DNA of 64,000 bases, from the NCBI GenBank assembly GCA_910584615.1, contig CAJUAM010000009.1, positions 1 to 64,000 on the forward strand, given 5' to 3'. Shown here in pieces: positions 32,919 through 42,246 of the stretch. This DNA is from an uncultured Dorea sp. GTDB taxonomy: Bacteria; Bacillota; Clostridia; Lachnospirales; Lachnospiraceae. A model generated the notes under the pieces. That model did no database searches. It was not told where the DNA came from and saw only the letters and a list, made by a program, of their open reading frames with translations. A program made the position numbers and the translations under genes. Positions within the stretch are counted from its first letter, which is position 1, and every line of letters starts with the position of its first letter.

Positions 32919-34469
32919 TTAAATATTAATCTTCTGATAACTTATCCCCAATTCCCTCAGCGCCTGTTCTTCCCTGCTCTGACAGGAAAACAAGAGTACT
33001 TGTTTTTTATTCTCACTCAGCCATTTAAGAGCATTCTTAAGCCTCCCGTCATCATAATAAGCAAACGTATCGTCAAGCAGGACCGGCAGATCCTCCTCCC
33101 AAAAAGCTGATGCCGCCGCCATTCGAAGCGCCAGATACACTTGTTCTAAAGTCCCGCGGCTTAAGCGCTCCACAGGAATCCTTCTCCCATCTTTGAGCAT
33201 AGTCATTTCAAGACCTTCGCCGATTACAAGATGTGTATACTTTCCTCCGGTAAACTGATCTATAATCCCGGACAAAGAATCATTCATCCTCTGCCTCATC
33301 TTTTTTTGGAGTTCAGCGGATAATTCATTGATTTTATCCACCGCAAGATCGACTGCTTCCCGCTGCTTTTCCTGTTCCCGGAATTCTTCGCCCATTTCAT
33401 CCATCTCTTCTAACTGCTCACGAAGATTATTATATTGTACCTGCTTTTCTCCGAGCTCTTCTTCCTCCCGTTCAAGCTCCCAATAAAGCTTCTCTAGCGG
33501 AACCTTCTCCTCCTCCGGCATAATCTCCTCCAGAATTTTTTCGGGCTCTGTCTTTTCCTGCTTCTTACTGATCTTCAATCGGTTCCATGTATAGATCAGA
33601 CACAGAAGCGTCAATATAATTGCCATAAGGTAATTCCATGGTCTCTTTATAAACACAAATACCAGAACTACGGCTATCACAAATGCCAAAATCTCTAACG
33701 GGTGAATCCGCCACTTCTCTGGGCGCAGTTCATCAATCACCCTGTTGTTCTCTGGTTCCTCTTTCTGCCTCTTATGGTCTCTGCGGTAAGTGATTCTTTC
33801 CTGCAGATTGTCTTTTTCTGTCTGAAGTCTGTGGATATCCCGCCAAATGTAGGATGCTTCCTGTTCAATCTGGTCCCGTTTTATCTGTTTCTTCTGAAAA
33901 TCCTCTTTTATCTGCCGGTCAATCTCCCGTTTCCGTTCCTTAAGCTTTAAAAGTGCCGCATGAAGATCCAGCTCCCCGCCGCCCGACGCATAATAATTCA
34001 TCGCATGATTACGCAATTCTGCTGCCAGCCCCTGCCCCGGCTCTGCGCGAAGCTGTCCGACTGATACTGTATCACTATAAACTGTCTCAGAAAACTGTCC
34101 GAGGATCATCTTAAGGTCCCCATTGTCTACAGACAGGACTTCTCCGTCATCTTCACAGAACAGTTCAGCTTTTTTCGAATATTTATCAAAATTTCTGGCA
34201 AGCAGAAAAACTTTTCCACCGCTTTCAAATCTTATCGCTCCAGAATAGTAATTCGGATTCTCCCATGGCTCATACAGGCTGTATGTATCTTTCGCCGCCG
34301 CTCTTCCTCTTGCTCTCTCAAGTCCAAAGATCATTCCCCTTACAAATGTATGAACCGTAGACTTTCCTGATTCATTCTCACCATATAGCAGATTGATCCC
34401 TTCGGACAATTCAATATCCCTGTTTGAAAATTTCCCGAAATTTCTGATTCTCAGCTCCAAAAGTTTCAT
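32919..34469 (-). CDS. compact Rad50/SbcC/YhaN-like ATPase with a membrane hairpin
   Basis: This SMC-type ATPase has only 516 residues. The N-terminus has ELRIRNFGKFS and Walker A GENESGKST (30-38). The C-terminal half carries the ABC signature LSRGTLEQVYLALRMA (about 443-458) and Walker B LPVLLDDTF. The two coiled-coil arms (about 175-250 and 305-410) are short. At their tip, where Rad50/SbcC has a zinc hook, are two hydrophobic segments (about 258-274 and 279-295) that look like a transmembrane hairpin. It starts 4 bases after the SbcD-like gene, so the two proteins probably form a nuclease complex, possibly at the membrane as described for YhaN-type proteins. Confidence 0.85.
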   Translation of the reverse strand: MKLLELRIRNFGKFSNRDIELSEGINLLYGENESGKSTVHTFVRGMIFGLERARGRAAAKDTYSLYEPWENPNYYSGAIRFESGGKVFLLARNFDKYSKKAELFCEDDGEVLSVDNGDLKMILGQFSETVYSDTVSVGQLRAEPGQGLAAELRNHAMNYYASGGGELDLHAALLKLKERKREIDRQIKEDFQKKQIKRDQIEQEASYIWRDIHRLQTEKDNLQERITYRRDHKRQKEEPENNRVIDELRPEKWRIHPLEILAFVIAVVLVFVFIKRPWNYLMAIILTLLCLIYTWNRLKISKKQEKTEPEKILEEIMPEEEKVPLEKLYWELEREEEELGEKQVQYNNLREQLEEMDEMGEEFREQEKQREAVDLAVDKINELSAELQKKMRQRMNDSLSGIIDQFTGGKYTHLVIGEGLEMTMLKDGRRIPVERLSRGTLEQVYLALRMAAASAFWEEDLPVLLDDTFAYYDDGRLKNALKWLSENKKQVLLFSCQSREEQALRELGISYQKINI

Positions 34470-34473
34470 CTGG

Positions 34474-35529
34474 TCAGTCCCTTCTTGTCTCCATCAATGC
34501 CTGTACCCCTTCGCACATTGCCCGATACTGAGCGGTTCCCTCCCCATAACCTTCTAGCTGCTCAATAAATTTTCCTAATATATTATCCTTATTATGACGT
34601 TTGATCTTTTCAAAATCATAGGAAGGCTTCGTATCATCAACAAACTCGATAATATTTCCATATACATCCATCGCCTGCACATCAAAGAGGACATCAGGGC
34701 TTCGATAACCTGTTATGACAATCTTGTAGATATTTTCGGTGCCATTCTCCTCAACAGCCTTCTTTATCTTTTGCTTCAGCATGCTGCCGCTCATGTCCGC
34801 TGTTACTTGCACCTCCATATGGATATATTCTCTGACAGCCGCTGGTACAAACTTCACTCTGCACCGTTTATCGACAATCTCTCCATAGATATACCCATGA
34901 CTGCCCGTATCATTTTTATCAATTGGCTCTAATGCCCCGCAGTATGCCATCTTCCCCGGAATGATACTTTGAGGCTTATGAATATGTCCGAGTGCTGTAT
35001 AATCATATCCAAGCTTTGAGACTTCTTCTTTTTTTACCGGCACATGACTTCCGTCCCCGCCATGTATCATCAAGATCTCTGCCGGGCGCTGTCCCTTAGC
35101 AATTTTCCCGGCATAAGGCTTTTCTGTCATTTCCTTTGATCCATAACTGAATCCATAAACCGCGGTTTCTATTTCCGGAAGATCTACCATTTTCAGTTCG
35201 GTATCCAGTATCATATGTACATGTTTTTCCCACGCAAATGTAAGGTAATAGGAATTTTTCTTCAGATAATCATGATTTCCCGCGCAAAGCACCACCTGCG
35301 TCTTTATAAGCCCCGCAAACAGATCGTTCACCTCTCTGAGTTCCCGCAGTAAAGGCTGCCTGTGGAACAAATCTCCCGCGATCAAAAGAAGATCTATCTC
35401 CTTGTCATTACACAGTTCAATTATCTTTTCCAGACTTTCCCATATCTCTCGTCCACGCAACGTGCCGTATGCGGATCCTGCGTCTGGTTTTGCCCCCAAA
35501 TGCACGTCTGCGATGTGTATGAATCTCAT
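34474..35529 (-). CDS. SbcD/YhaO-like DNA-repair metallophosphoesterase
   Basis: This is the nuclease subunit of an SbcCD/Mre11-Rad50-like pair. Phosphoesterase motifs appear in order: IADVHLG (metal ligands D8, H10), AGDLFHR, CAGNHDY, IHGGDGS and GHIHKP. A C-terminal capping region of about 110 residues follows. It is 351 residues long, similar to YhaO and SbcD. AAGGAG precedes the ATG. Its first 113 bases overlap the tail of the VanS-like kinase in another frame. Confidence 0.9.
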   Translation of the reverse strand: MRFIHIADVHLGAKPDAGSAYGTLRGREIWESLEKIIELCNDKEIDLLLIAGDLFHRQPLLRELREVNDLFAGLIKTQVVLCAGNHDYLKKNSYYLTFAWEKHVHMILDTELKMVDLPEIETAVYGFSYGSKEMTEKPYAGKIAKGQRPAEILMIHGGDGSHVPVKKEEVSKLGYDYTALGHIHKPQSIIPGKMAYCGALEPIDKNDTGSHGYIYGEIVDKRCRVKFVPAAVREYIHMEVQVTADMSGSMLKQKIKKAVEENGTENIYKIVITGYRSPDVLFDVQAMDVYGNIIEFVDDTKPSYDFEKIKRHNKDNILGKFIEQLEGYGEGTAQYRAMCEGVQALMETRRD

Positions 35530-36676
35530 CTGTCTCTCCTTTTGCTTCTTCCTCTGCCTTTGACGGCAGCGTCACGATAAACTGTGTCTTAAGATCGTCA
35601 CTTTTCGCCATCACACGCCCGCCGTGCAGCTCAACGATTTCTTTGGCAATAGCCAGCCCAAGACCTGCTCCTCCTGTACCGCTTGATCTTGAGCCGTCTA
35701 CACGGTAAAATTTCTCAAAAATAGTCTGGAGCATTGCTCCTGGTATCTTATCCCCTTTATTGGTAAATGTAATCTCAACATCCCGCCCTTTTTGCTTTGC
35801 GCCGATAAGGATCTTTGTATTTCCATAACAGTAAGCAATAGCGTTGCGCAGGATATTGTCAAAAACTCTGGCAAGCTTATCCGGATCTCCGTAAACCTCC
35901 AGATTCTCTTCTACCGCCACCTCGCATGATAACTGCTTTTCCAGCAGAACACCGTAAAGTTCGTCCGCAAGCTGTTCTAACATTAATGTCAGGTTGATCT
36001 CAACCGGCTCTAACTCTATATCCTGAAGATTATAACGGGTAATATCAAAAAACTCATTGATCAGGTCTCCAAGACGCATAGATTTTTCCAACGCGATATG
36101 GATATATTTTTCCCGCTCCTGCGAATTCATATCCGGATGTCCGTCGAGCATCGTAAGATACGCTACCACCGAAGTCAGCGGTGTCTTTAAGTCATGAGCA
36201 AGAAACAGTACCAGATCATTCTTTTTTTGTTCACTCTCCACAGATTCCAGTTCTTGCCGGCGCAGTGTTGCCTTTATTTCATTCAGCCGTATCTCTATAG
36301 GCTTTAATTCTGTGATCAGATGCACAGGCTCATTAGATTCAGATATGATATTCTCAATGCCATCCCCTACCTGATCCAGATATTTTGTCATTTTCGACAA
36401 TGCAACATAAAAGAATAACGCAAACAGGATCAGAAAACCGACAATCATATAAAATGTCTTATTATTGCCGATAAGACTCCAGTATAAACTGATTGCCGTC
36501 TTTTCTTTTATACGCAAAGCCATCAGAACACTCACAAACGATTTCGCAAAACTGTCATTATAAATACCGTCGATCACATAATTAAGCAGAAATCCACCAA
36601 CCAAAACAGTGATGGCGGTAACAAGAACCGTCTGCAGAAGTATACTGAACTTCAGTTTCAAATAATTATTCTTCAA
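35417..36676 (-). CDS. VanS-like sensor histidine kinase
   Basis: This membrane kinase has two membrane segments (about 13-35 and 75-93) around a short external loop. The dimerisation domain carries H161 in FLAHDLKTPLTSV, and the ATPase domain has NILRNAIAY (N box), GTGGAGLGLAI and related G boxes. The sequence is close to VanS of vancomycin clusters, but no van resistance genes are here. The start is TTG, overlapping the end of the regulator gene by 11 bases. The kinase domain ends near FIVTLPSK. About 37 further residues are encoded over the start of the SbcD-like gene and are rich in arginine; this looks like stop-codon loss. Confidence 0.88.
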   Translation of the reverse strand: MKNNYLKLKFSILLQTVLVTAITVLVGGFLLNYVIDGIYNDSFAKSFVSVLMALRIKEKTAISLYWSLIGNNKTFYMIVGFLILFALFFYVALSKMTKYLDQVGDGIENIISESNEPVHLITELKPIEIRLNEIKATLRRQELESVESEQKKNDLVLFLAHDLKTPLTSVVAYLTMLDGHPDMNSQEREKYIHIALEKSMRLGDLINEFFDITRYNLQDIELEPVEINLTLMLEQLADELYGVLLEKQLSCEVAVEENLEVYGDPDKLARVFDNILRNAIAYCYGNTKILIGAKQKGRDVEITFTNKGDKIPGAMLQTIFEKFYRVDGSRSSGTGGAGLGLAIAKEIVELHGGRVMAKSDDLKTQFIVTLPSKAEEEAKGETDEIHTHRRRAFGGKTRRRIRIRHVAWTRDMGKSGKDN

Positions 36677-37355
36677 CTTTGTATCCCACTCCCCAAACGG
36701 TCTTGATAAAATCTGATTTTCCCATCGGTCCGCTCATTTTCTCTCTAAGATGCCGGATATGCACCATCACTGTATTATTGCTGTTTTTATAATATTTTTC
36801 ATGCCAGACCTTCTCAAAAAGTTCTTCAGAACTGATCACTTTCCCCCGGTTTTCGCAAAGAAGCCACAAAACATCAAACTCAATGGGAGTGAGAGTAAGG
36901 GGGATCTCATTATAGACACATTCATGTGAAGTACGGTTCAAAAACAACCCTCCGATATCAATGATATCTCCCGTTTCCTTCCCCCCGTCGTTATACTGAG
37001 TATACCGCCGAAGCTGCGCTTTTACCCTCGCTACCAGTTCCAGCGGGTTAAACGGCTTGGGAATGTAATCATCTGCTCCCAGTGTAAGTCCCGTAATCTT
37101 ATCCATATATTCCGTCTTCGCCGTCAGCATAATAACCGGGAATGTATATTTTTCACGGATCTGCTTAAGAATCTGAAATCCGTCCACATCCGGCAGCATA
37201 ATATCCAAGATTGCAAGATCTATCTTCATGCTGCGTATGCAGGCAAGCGCATCCTCGCCAGTATAGAACTTAAACACACTATACTGATCATTCTGGAGAT
37301 AAAGTTCAATAACGTCTGCAATTTCCTTCTCATCGTCCACCACTAAAATATTCAT
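36666..37355 (-). CDS. VanR-like OmpR-family response regulator
   Basis: This is a DNA-binding partner of the adjacent kinase, 229 residues. The receiver domain has the acidic pair in VVDDEKE, the phospho-acceptor aspartate in LAILDIMLPD (about residue 52) and the lysine in DYIPKPF. The winged-helix output domain follows (EFDVLWLLCENRGKV...VWGVGYKVEE). Overall it strongly resembles VanR. The start follows AGGAGG by 8 bases. Targets are unknown; it could control the downstream SbcCD-like genes with which it appears co-transcribed. Confidence 0.9.
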   Translation of the reverse strand: MNILVVDDEKEIADVIELYLQNDQYSVFKFYTGEDALACIRSMKIDLAILDIMLPDVDGFQILKQIREKYTFPVIMLTAKTEYMDKITGLTLGADDYIPKPFNPLELVARVKAQLRRYTQYNDGGKETGDIIDIGGLFLNRTSHECVYNEIPLTLTPIEFDVLWLLCENRGKVISSEELFEKVWHEKYYKNSNNTVMVHIRHLREKMSGPMGKSDFIKTVWGVGYKVEE

Positions 37356-37452
37356 TCCAGTTTCCTCCTTTTGATGTTGCACCCTGTCCGGGCACTATCC
37401 TCAGGCGTAATGATCATGTGAAGCAAGTTGTTTTACTCAATCATTCTATATT

Positions 37453-38844
37453 CTATAAATCGCAGTTGTTTACAGTTCTTGGGAACGGAATCACATCGCG
37501 GATATTACTCATTCCCGTCAAATACATAACACATCTCTCAAATCCAAGACCAAAACCAGAGTGCCTCGTAGAACCATATTTGCGCAGATCCAGATAAAAT
37601 CCGTAGTCTTCCTCCTTAAGTCCCATCTCTTTCATACGCGCGAGAAGTTTTTCGTAATCGTCTTCCCTCTGGCTTCCTCCGATGATCTCACCAATCCCCG
37701 GAACAAGGCAGTCAACGGCTGCCACTGTCTTGTTATCCTCATTCATCTTCATATAAAATGCTTTGATATCTTTTGGATAATCTGTCACAAATACCGGGCG
37801 CTTATACACCTCTTCTGTCAGGTACCGCTCATGCTCTGTCTGTAAGTCTGCTCCCCATGACACCTTATACTCAAACTTATCATTATTCTTTTCTAAAAGT
37901 TCTATCGCCTCTGTGTAGGTGACATGCGCAAAATCAGAGGATACTACATTTTTGAGTCTCTCGATGAGCCCTTTATCTACGAAAGAGTTGAAGAACTCCA
38001 TCTCTTTGGGCGCATGCTCCATCACATAACCGATCACATATTTTAACATGTCTTCTGCCAGAACCATATTGTCAGAAAGATCCGCGAATGCCATCTCCGG
38101 CTCGATCATCCAGAACTCTGCCGCATGTCTGGTAGTGTTAGAATTTTCCGCCCGGAACGTCGGGCCAAAGGTATAGATATTGCGGAATGCCTGAGCATAA
38201 GTTTCACCGTTAAGCTGCCCGCTCACTGTAAGATTCGTCTCTTTTCCAAAAAAGTCCTGGGAGAAATCAATACTTCCGTCCTCCCTTTTTGGCGGATTAG
38301 CCATATCCAGAGTAGTCACCCTGAACATCTCACCCGCGCCCTCACAGTCACTTCCTGTGATCAGCGGTGTATGCACATACACAAAATCCCTTTCCTGAAA
38401 AAACTTATGGATCGCATAAGCTGTCAGTGAACGGACCCTGAACACCGCCTGAAATGTATTTGTCCTTGGTCTTAAATGAGAAACAGTTCTTAAGTATTCA
38501 AATCCATGCCGTTTTTTCTGCAGCGGATAATCCGGAGCCGACGCTCCCTCTATTGCAACACTGTCTGCCTGAATCTCAAAAGGCTGTTTCGCCTTAGGTG
38601 TAGCAACCAGCGTTCCTTTTACGATGATCGCCGCGCCTACATTCAGCTTGGAAACTTCCGCAAAGTTATCAAGCTTATCGCTGTATACCACCTGCAGCGG
38701 GCAAAAATACGTCCCGTCATTCACCACAATAAACCCAAAGGTCTTCGAATCTCGGATACTTCTTACCCATCCGCCCACAGCAACTTTCTTATCGATATAA
38801 TCTTCCTGCTTTTTGTATAATTCCCTGATCGTAACTAAATCCAT
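37453..38844 (-). CDS. asnS: asparaginyl-tRNA synthetase
   Basis: This class II enzyme charges tRNA-Asn. The N-terminal OB-fold anticodon-binding domain (GGWVRSIRDSKTFGFIVVNDGT) is followed by the catalytic core with motif 2 (FRAENSNTTRHAAEFWMIEPE) and motif 3 at the end (GFGLGFERCVMYLTG). The length (463) is normal. The RAENSNT signature points to asparagine rather than aspartate. Its ATG lies one base after the hydrolase stop, so it is in that operon. No T-box leader is present before it. Confidence 0.96.
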   Translation of the reverse strand: MDLVTIRELYKKQEDYIDKKVAVGGWVRSIRDSKTFGFIVVNDGTYFCPLQVVYSDKLDNFAEVSKLNVGAAIIVKGTLVATPKAKQPFEIQADSVAIEGASAPDYPLQKKRHGFEYLRTVSHLRPRTNTFQAVFRVRSLTAYAIHKFFQERDFVYVHTPLITGSDCEGAGEMFRVTTLDMANPPKREDGSIDFSQDFFGKETNLTVSGQLNGETYAQAFRNIYTFGPTFRAENSNTTRHAAEFWMIEPEMAFADLSDNMVLAEDMLKYVIGYVMEHAPKEMEFFNSFVDKGLIERLKNVVSSDFAHVTYTEAIELLEKNNDKFEYKVSWGADLQTEHERYLTEEVYKRPVFVTDYPKDIKAFYMKMNEDNKTVAAVDCLVPGIGEIIGGSQREDDYEKLLARMKEMGLKEEDYGFYLDLRKYGSTRHSGFGLGFERCVMYLTGMSNIRDVIPFPRTVNNCDL

Positions 38845-38845
38845 G

Positions 38846-39793
38846 TCAATCCACTCCTTCTTCTCTCATCCCAGTTTTATCAGCCAGCCACACAAAGCAA
38901 TCCTCCTTCACCTGCGCCCGGTCTGTCTCATTGAGTATTTCATGTCTGTCACCGTCATAAAGACGAAGTTCTATACTCATGCCTGCGTCCTTATATTCTT
39001 TATAGACCTTGCGGACACCCCTTCCAAATGCTCCCACAGGATCATCCGCTCCTGAAACAAGCAAAAGAGGCAGGTCTTTTCGTATCTTATCTATATTCTT
39101 GCGCTTTTCAAGAGACTTCATACCTTCAAACATATGATAGTAGCCATTTACCGTGAAAATAAATCCACAGTAGGGATCGTTAATATACGCATCCCTCTTT
39201 TCTCTGTCAGTCGTCAGCCAGTCCTTATCTGTCTCGCATGGGTGAAACCTCCTGTTAAAACCGCCGAACCCTATCATATTCACAAGGCGGCTTCGATATT
39301 TCCAGCCCCTGACTGACGCGATCACTTTGCACAAAACCTGCCCTAAAACAAGCTCCGGTCTACTGTGATACCCAGTCCCCATGATGACAGCGCCTGAGAG
39401 TCCCTCACTATACTTTATCAGATACTGACGCAGCAAAAATGACCCCATACTATGTCCCAGCATAAAATACGGAAGCTTTTCATACTTTTTCCTTACCCAG
39501 TATCTAAGCTTATGAATGTCTCCTATAACATACGCATTACCGTCCGTCTCATGAAAATACCCATAATGCTCCTCTGTCTGCACAGACTTTCCATGTCCCA
39601 GATGATCATGCCCCGCAACATAAAATCCTCTTTCTGCCAGATACACGGCAAATTCATCATACCGGTCAATGTGCTCTGTCATGCCGTGGCAGATCTGTAA
39701 GACCCCACGGACCTCTCCTTCCGGAATCCATTCTATGGCATGTATCTTAGTAACACCATCACAGGATCTGAAATAAAATTCTCTCTTTTCCAT
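38846..39793 (-). CDS. alpha/beta hydrolase, lysophospholipase-like
   Basis: This serine hydrolase of 315 residues belongs to the monoglyceride lipase/PldB group. The oxyanion region is QICHGMTEHIDRY, DHLGHGKS follows, the nucleophile elbow is GHSMGS, the acid lies in VSGADDPVGAFG, and the histidine is in DGDRHEILNE. There is no signal peptide. It differs clearly from the hydrolase at 5.2 kb. It sits between citrate synthase (19-base gap) and asnS (1-base gap), which says little about substrate. Confidence 0.85.
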   Translation of the reverse strand: MEKREFYFRSCDGVTKIHAIEWIPEGEVRGVLQICHGMTEHIDRYDEFAVYLAERGFYVAGHDHLGHGKSVQTEEHYGYFHETDGNAYVIGDIHKLRYWVRKKYEKLPYFMLGHSMGSFLLRQYLIKYSEGLSGAVIMGTGYHSRPELVLGQVLCKVIASVRGWKYRSRLVNMIGFGGFNRRFHPCETDKDWLTTDREKRDAYINDPYCGFIFTVNGYYHMFEGMKSLEKRKNIDKIRKDLPLLLVSGADDPVGAFGRGVRKVYKEYKDAGMSIELRLYDGDRHEILNETDRAQVKEDCFVWLADKTGMREEGVD

Positions 39794-39812
39794 ATCGCGC
39801 TACCTCTTACTC

Positions 39813-41183
39813 TTATCTCTCATGGAGCTGCACATATTCCTTATATGGAGCCAGCGGCTTGTATGCCGGACGGATAATCTTATCTACATTCTCCAGCTCT
39901 TCTAAACGATGGGCACTCCACCCAACGATACGGGCCGCGGCAAAGATCGGCGTATATAAGGATTTAGGCAGATTCAGCATACTGTATACTAATCCGCTGT
40001 AAAAATCTACATTCGCATTTACACCTTTATATATCTTGCGTCTCTCTCCGATGACTTCCGGCGCAAGCTTCTCAACAGAGGCATACAGAGCATATTCCTC
40101 TTCCCGGCCCTTTTCTTTCGCAAGCTGCTTTACAAACTTTTTAAAAACATCTGCTCTCGGATCAGACACCGAATAGATAGCATGTCCCATCCCGTAGATC
40201 AGCCCCTTCCGGTCAAATGCCTTTTTATCCAGCAGATCATAGAGATATTGGCGCACTTCATCCTTATCTGTCCAGTCTGAAAGCTTTTCCTTCATATCTT
40301 CAAACATCTCTGTCACCTTGATGTTCGCACCGCCGTGCTTTGGTCCTTTCAAAGATGCCATAGCCGCCGCAATTGTGGAATATGTATCTGTTCCGGAAGA
40401 GGTTACAACATGAGTCGTGAATGTAGAATTGTTTCCTCCGCCGTGATCCATATGAAGAACCAGTGCCATATCAAGGATCTTAGCCTCAAGCTTAGTATAT
40501 TTGCGGTCCTCTCTTAACATCATCAGGATGTTTTCTGCCGTAGAAAGCTTCGGCGACGGCGCATAGATAAATAAATCCTCTCCTCTGCGGTAATTGTACG
40601 CATGGTAACCATACACCATCATCATCGGAAACTGGCTGATCAGATTCAAACATTGCCTTAAAACATTGGGAATCGTAGTATCATCCGCCTTAAGGTCATA
40701 TGTATAAAGATTTAAGATAGACCGGGACAGGCTGTTCATCATATCACGGCTGGGTGCCTTCATAATAACATCCCGGACAAAATTCGGCGGCAGTGTCCGT
40801 CTCTCGATCAATACATCCTGAAACTGCTGAAACTGCTCTTCATCAGGCAGTTCCCCAAATAAAAGAAGGTAGGCGATCTCCTCAAACCCAAAATGCTTTT
40901 CCTTCAAAAATCCTTTTACCAGATCTTTGATATTATATCCGCGGTAATAAAGGCTGCCTGCACACGGAACTTCTTTTCCCCCTACCAGTTTCTTCGCGCA
41001 TACATCCGAAACATTCGTAAGGCCGGCCAAAACACCCTTACCGTTTAGATCACGCAGTCCCCTCTTAACTTCATATTTTGTATACAGTTCCTTGTCGATC
41101 GCATTATTCTTTACACATAATCCGGCATAATGCTCAATCTCCGGTGTAATTTCAAATAGCGCTCTTTCTACGTTGTTTGTCAT
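39813..41183 (-). CDS. citrate synthase
   Basis: The enzyme condenses oxaloacetate and acetyl-CoA. The catalytic pieces are visible: the first histidine in LHMDHGGGNNSTF, the GPKHGGAN segment, the second histidine in IYGMGHAIYS, and the acid-region DPRADVF. The long form with an N-terminal extension (456 residues) is common in Clostridia. In anaerobes it feeds glutamate synthesis through a partial citric acid cycle. 2-methylcitrate synthase activity cannot be excluded. A 36-base gap separates it from ksgA. Confidence 0.9.
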   Translation of the reverse strand: MTNNVERALFEITPEIEHYAGLCVKNNAIDKELYTKYEVKRGLRDLNGKGVLAGLTNVSDVCAKKLVGGKEVPCAGSLYYRGYNIKDLVKGFLKEKHFGFEEIAYLLLFGELPDEEQFQQFQDVLIERRTLPPNFVRDVIMKAPSRDMMNSLSRSILNLYTYDLKADDTTIPNVLRQCLNLISQFPMMMVYGYHAYNYRRGEDLFIYAPSPKLSTAENILMMLREDRKYTKLEAKILDMALVLHMDHGGGNNSTFTTHVVTSSGTDTYSTIAAAMASLKGPKHGGANIKVTEMFEDMKEKLSDWTDKDEVRQYLYDLLDKKAFDRKGLIYGMGHAIYSVSDPRADVFKKFVKQLAKEKGREEEYALYASVEKLAPEVIGERRKIYKGVNANVDFYSGLVYSMLNLPKSLYTPIFAAARIVGWSAHRLEELENVDKIIRPAYKPLAPYKEYVQLHER

Positions 41184-41219
41184 CCTATCATCCTTTCTGT
41201 CTGCGTTACAAATGTTTTA

Positions 41220-42110
41220 TTAGTTACCAGTCCGGGACTGATTTCCAAGTATCAGAAAATCAGTCAGTCTCGCAAAGTCTGAAAGAGCAAGGGCTTCCCC
41301 CCGCACGCCAGACCCCTTTCCCAGACATTCTATCGCCTTCATAATGGCTTCTTTTGAAAAATCCAGTTTGTCTGAATTGTTCAGTCCATTCGCCAGAGTC
41401 TTCCTTCTCTGATTAAAAGATGCTCTGATAATATCAAACATCAGCCTTTCATCACTGACCTTTACCGGCGGCTTTTCGTAACGTGTAAGACGTATAACCG
41501 CCGAACCTACCTTCGGGCGGGGCATAAAACAGTTAGGGGGCACATTTGCCACAATATAAGGCTCTGCATAATACTGGACCGCCAAAGATAACGCCCCATA
41601 ATCTTTACTGCCCGGTCCGGTCTGCATCCGATCCGCCACTTCTTTTTGTACCATGACCGTAATACTCACTACTGGTACATGTTCTTCAAAAAGTCCCATA
41701 ATAATCGGAGTCGTGATATAATAAGGGAGATTTGCCACAACCTTAATGGGATTGCCTCCATTCTCCTTTTCCACAAGTTCCCGGATATCCACTTTCAGTA
41801 TGTCCTCATTCAGAATCCGGACATTATCATAGCCTGCAAGCGTATCCTCTAAGATCGGGATCAGATTCTTATCAATCTCCACAGCAATGACTTTACCTGC
41901 TGCCGCTGCCAGATACTGTGTCATCGTACCGATGCCGGGTCCGATCTCCAGCACCATATCATCCTTTCCGATATCTGCCGCACAAATGATCTTATCGAGT
42001 ACATGCGTATCGATCAGGAAATTCTGTCCAAATTTTTTTTGAAAAGAGAAACGGTATTTTTGTAAAATCTCAATTGTATTCTGTGGATTTCCAAGTGTTG
42101 GTCTGCCCAT
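41220..42110 (-). CDS. rsmA: 16S rRNA dimethyladenosine transferase
   Basis: KsgA/RsmA dimethylates two adjacent adenosines near the 3' end of 16S rRNA during small-subunit assembly. Motifs are KKFGQNFLID, the SAM-binding EIGPGIGTMT, VEIDKNL and the catalytic NLPYYITTPI, then the C-terminal domain with FNQRRKTLANGL. The length (296) is slightly above average. It is the first gene of the ksgA-gltA-hydrolase-asnS series and is divergent from the DUF4230 gene. Confidence 0.95.
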   Translation of the reverse strand: MGRPTLGNPQNTIEILQKYRFSFQKKFGQNFLIDTHVLDKIICAADIGKDDMVLEIGPGIGTMTQYLAAAAGKVIAVEIDKNLIPILEDTLAGYDNVRILNEDILKVDIRELVEKENGGNPIKVVANLPYYITTPIIMGLFEEHVPVVSITVMVQKEVADRMQTGPGSKDYGALSLAVQYYAEPYIVANVPPNCFMPRPKVGSAVIRLTRYEKPPVKVSDERLMFDIIRASFNQRRKTLANGLNNSDKLDFSKEAIMKAIECLGKGSGVRGEALALSDFARLTDFLILGNQSRTGN

Positions 42111-42142
42111 ATATTTACTCCCGAAAAAATAAGTATTATGTT

Positions 42143-42175
42143 ATTATACAATAAATTGAGGGTTTATGGTATAAT
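42143..42175. promoter_or_regulatory. divergent promoters of rsmA and the DUF4230 gene
   Basis: On plus an extended -10 (TGG-TATAAT, 42167-42175) faces the DUF4230 gene. On minus TATAAT (42148-42143) faces rsmA. The two -10 boxes are about 20 bases apart, so their polymerases would compete. Confidence 0.55.
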
Positions 42176-42246
42176 AAAAAAATTAAATAATCATTAAGAA
42201 GGATACAAAGGATTTTAATATATTTGGAATACGGAGGATAGCTGAT

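Noticed and set aside
36666..37355. VanR/VanS as part of a vancomycin-resistance cluster
   Set aside because: No ligase, dehydrogenase or dipeptidase genes of the van type lie in the window; VanRS-like pairs are common in gut Clostridia.
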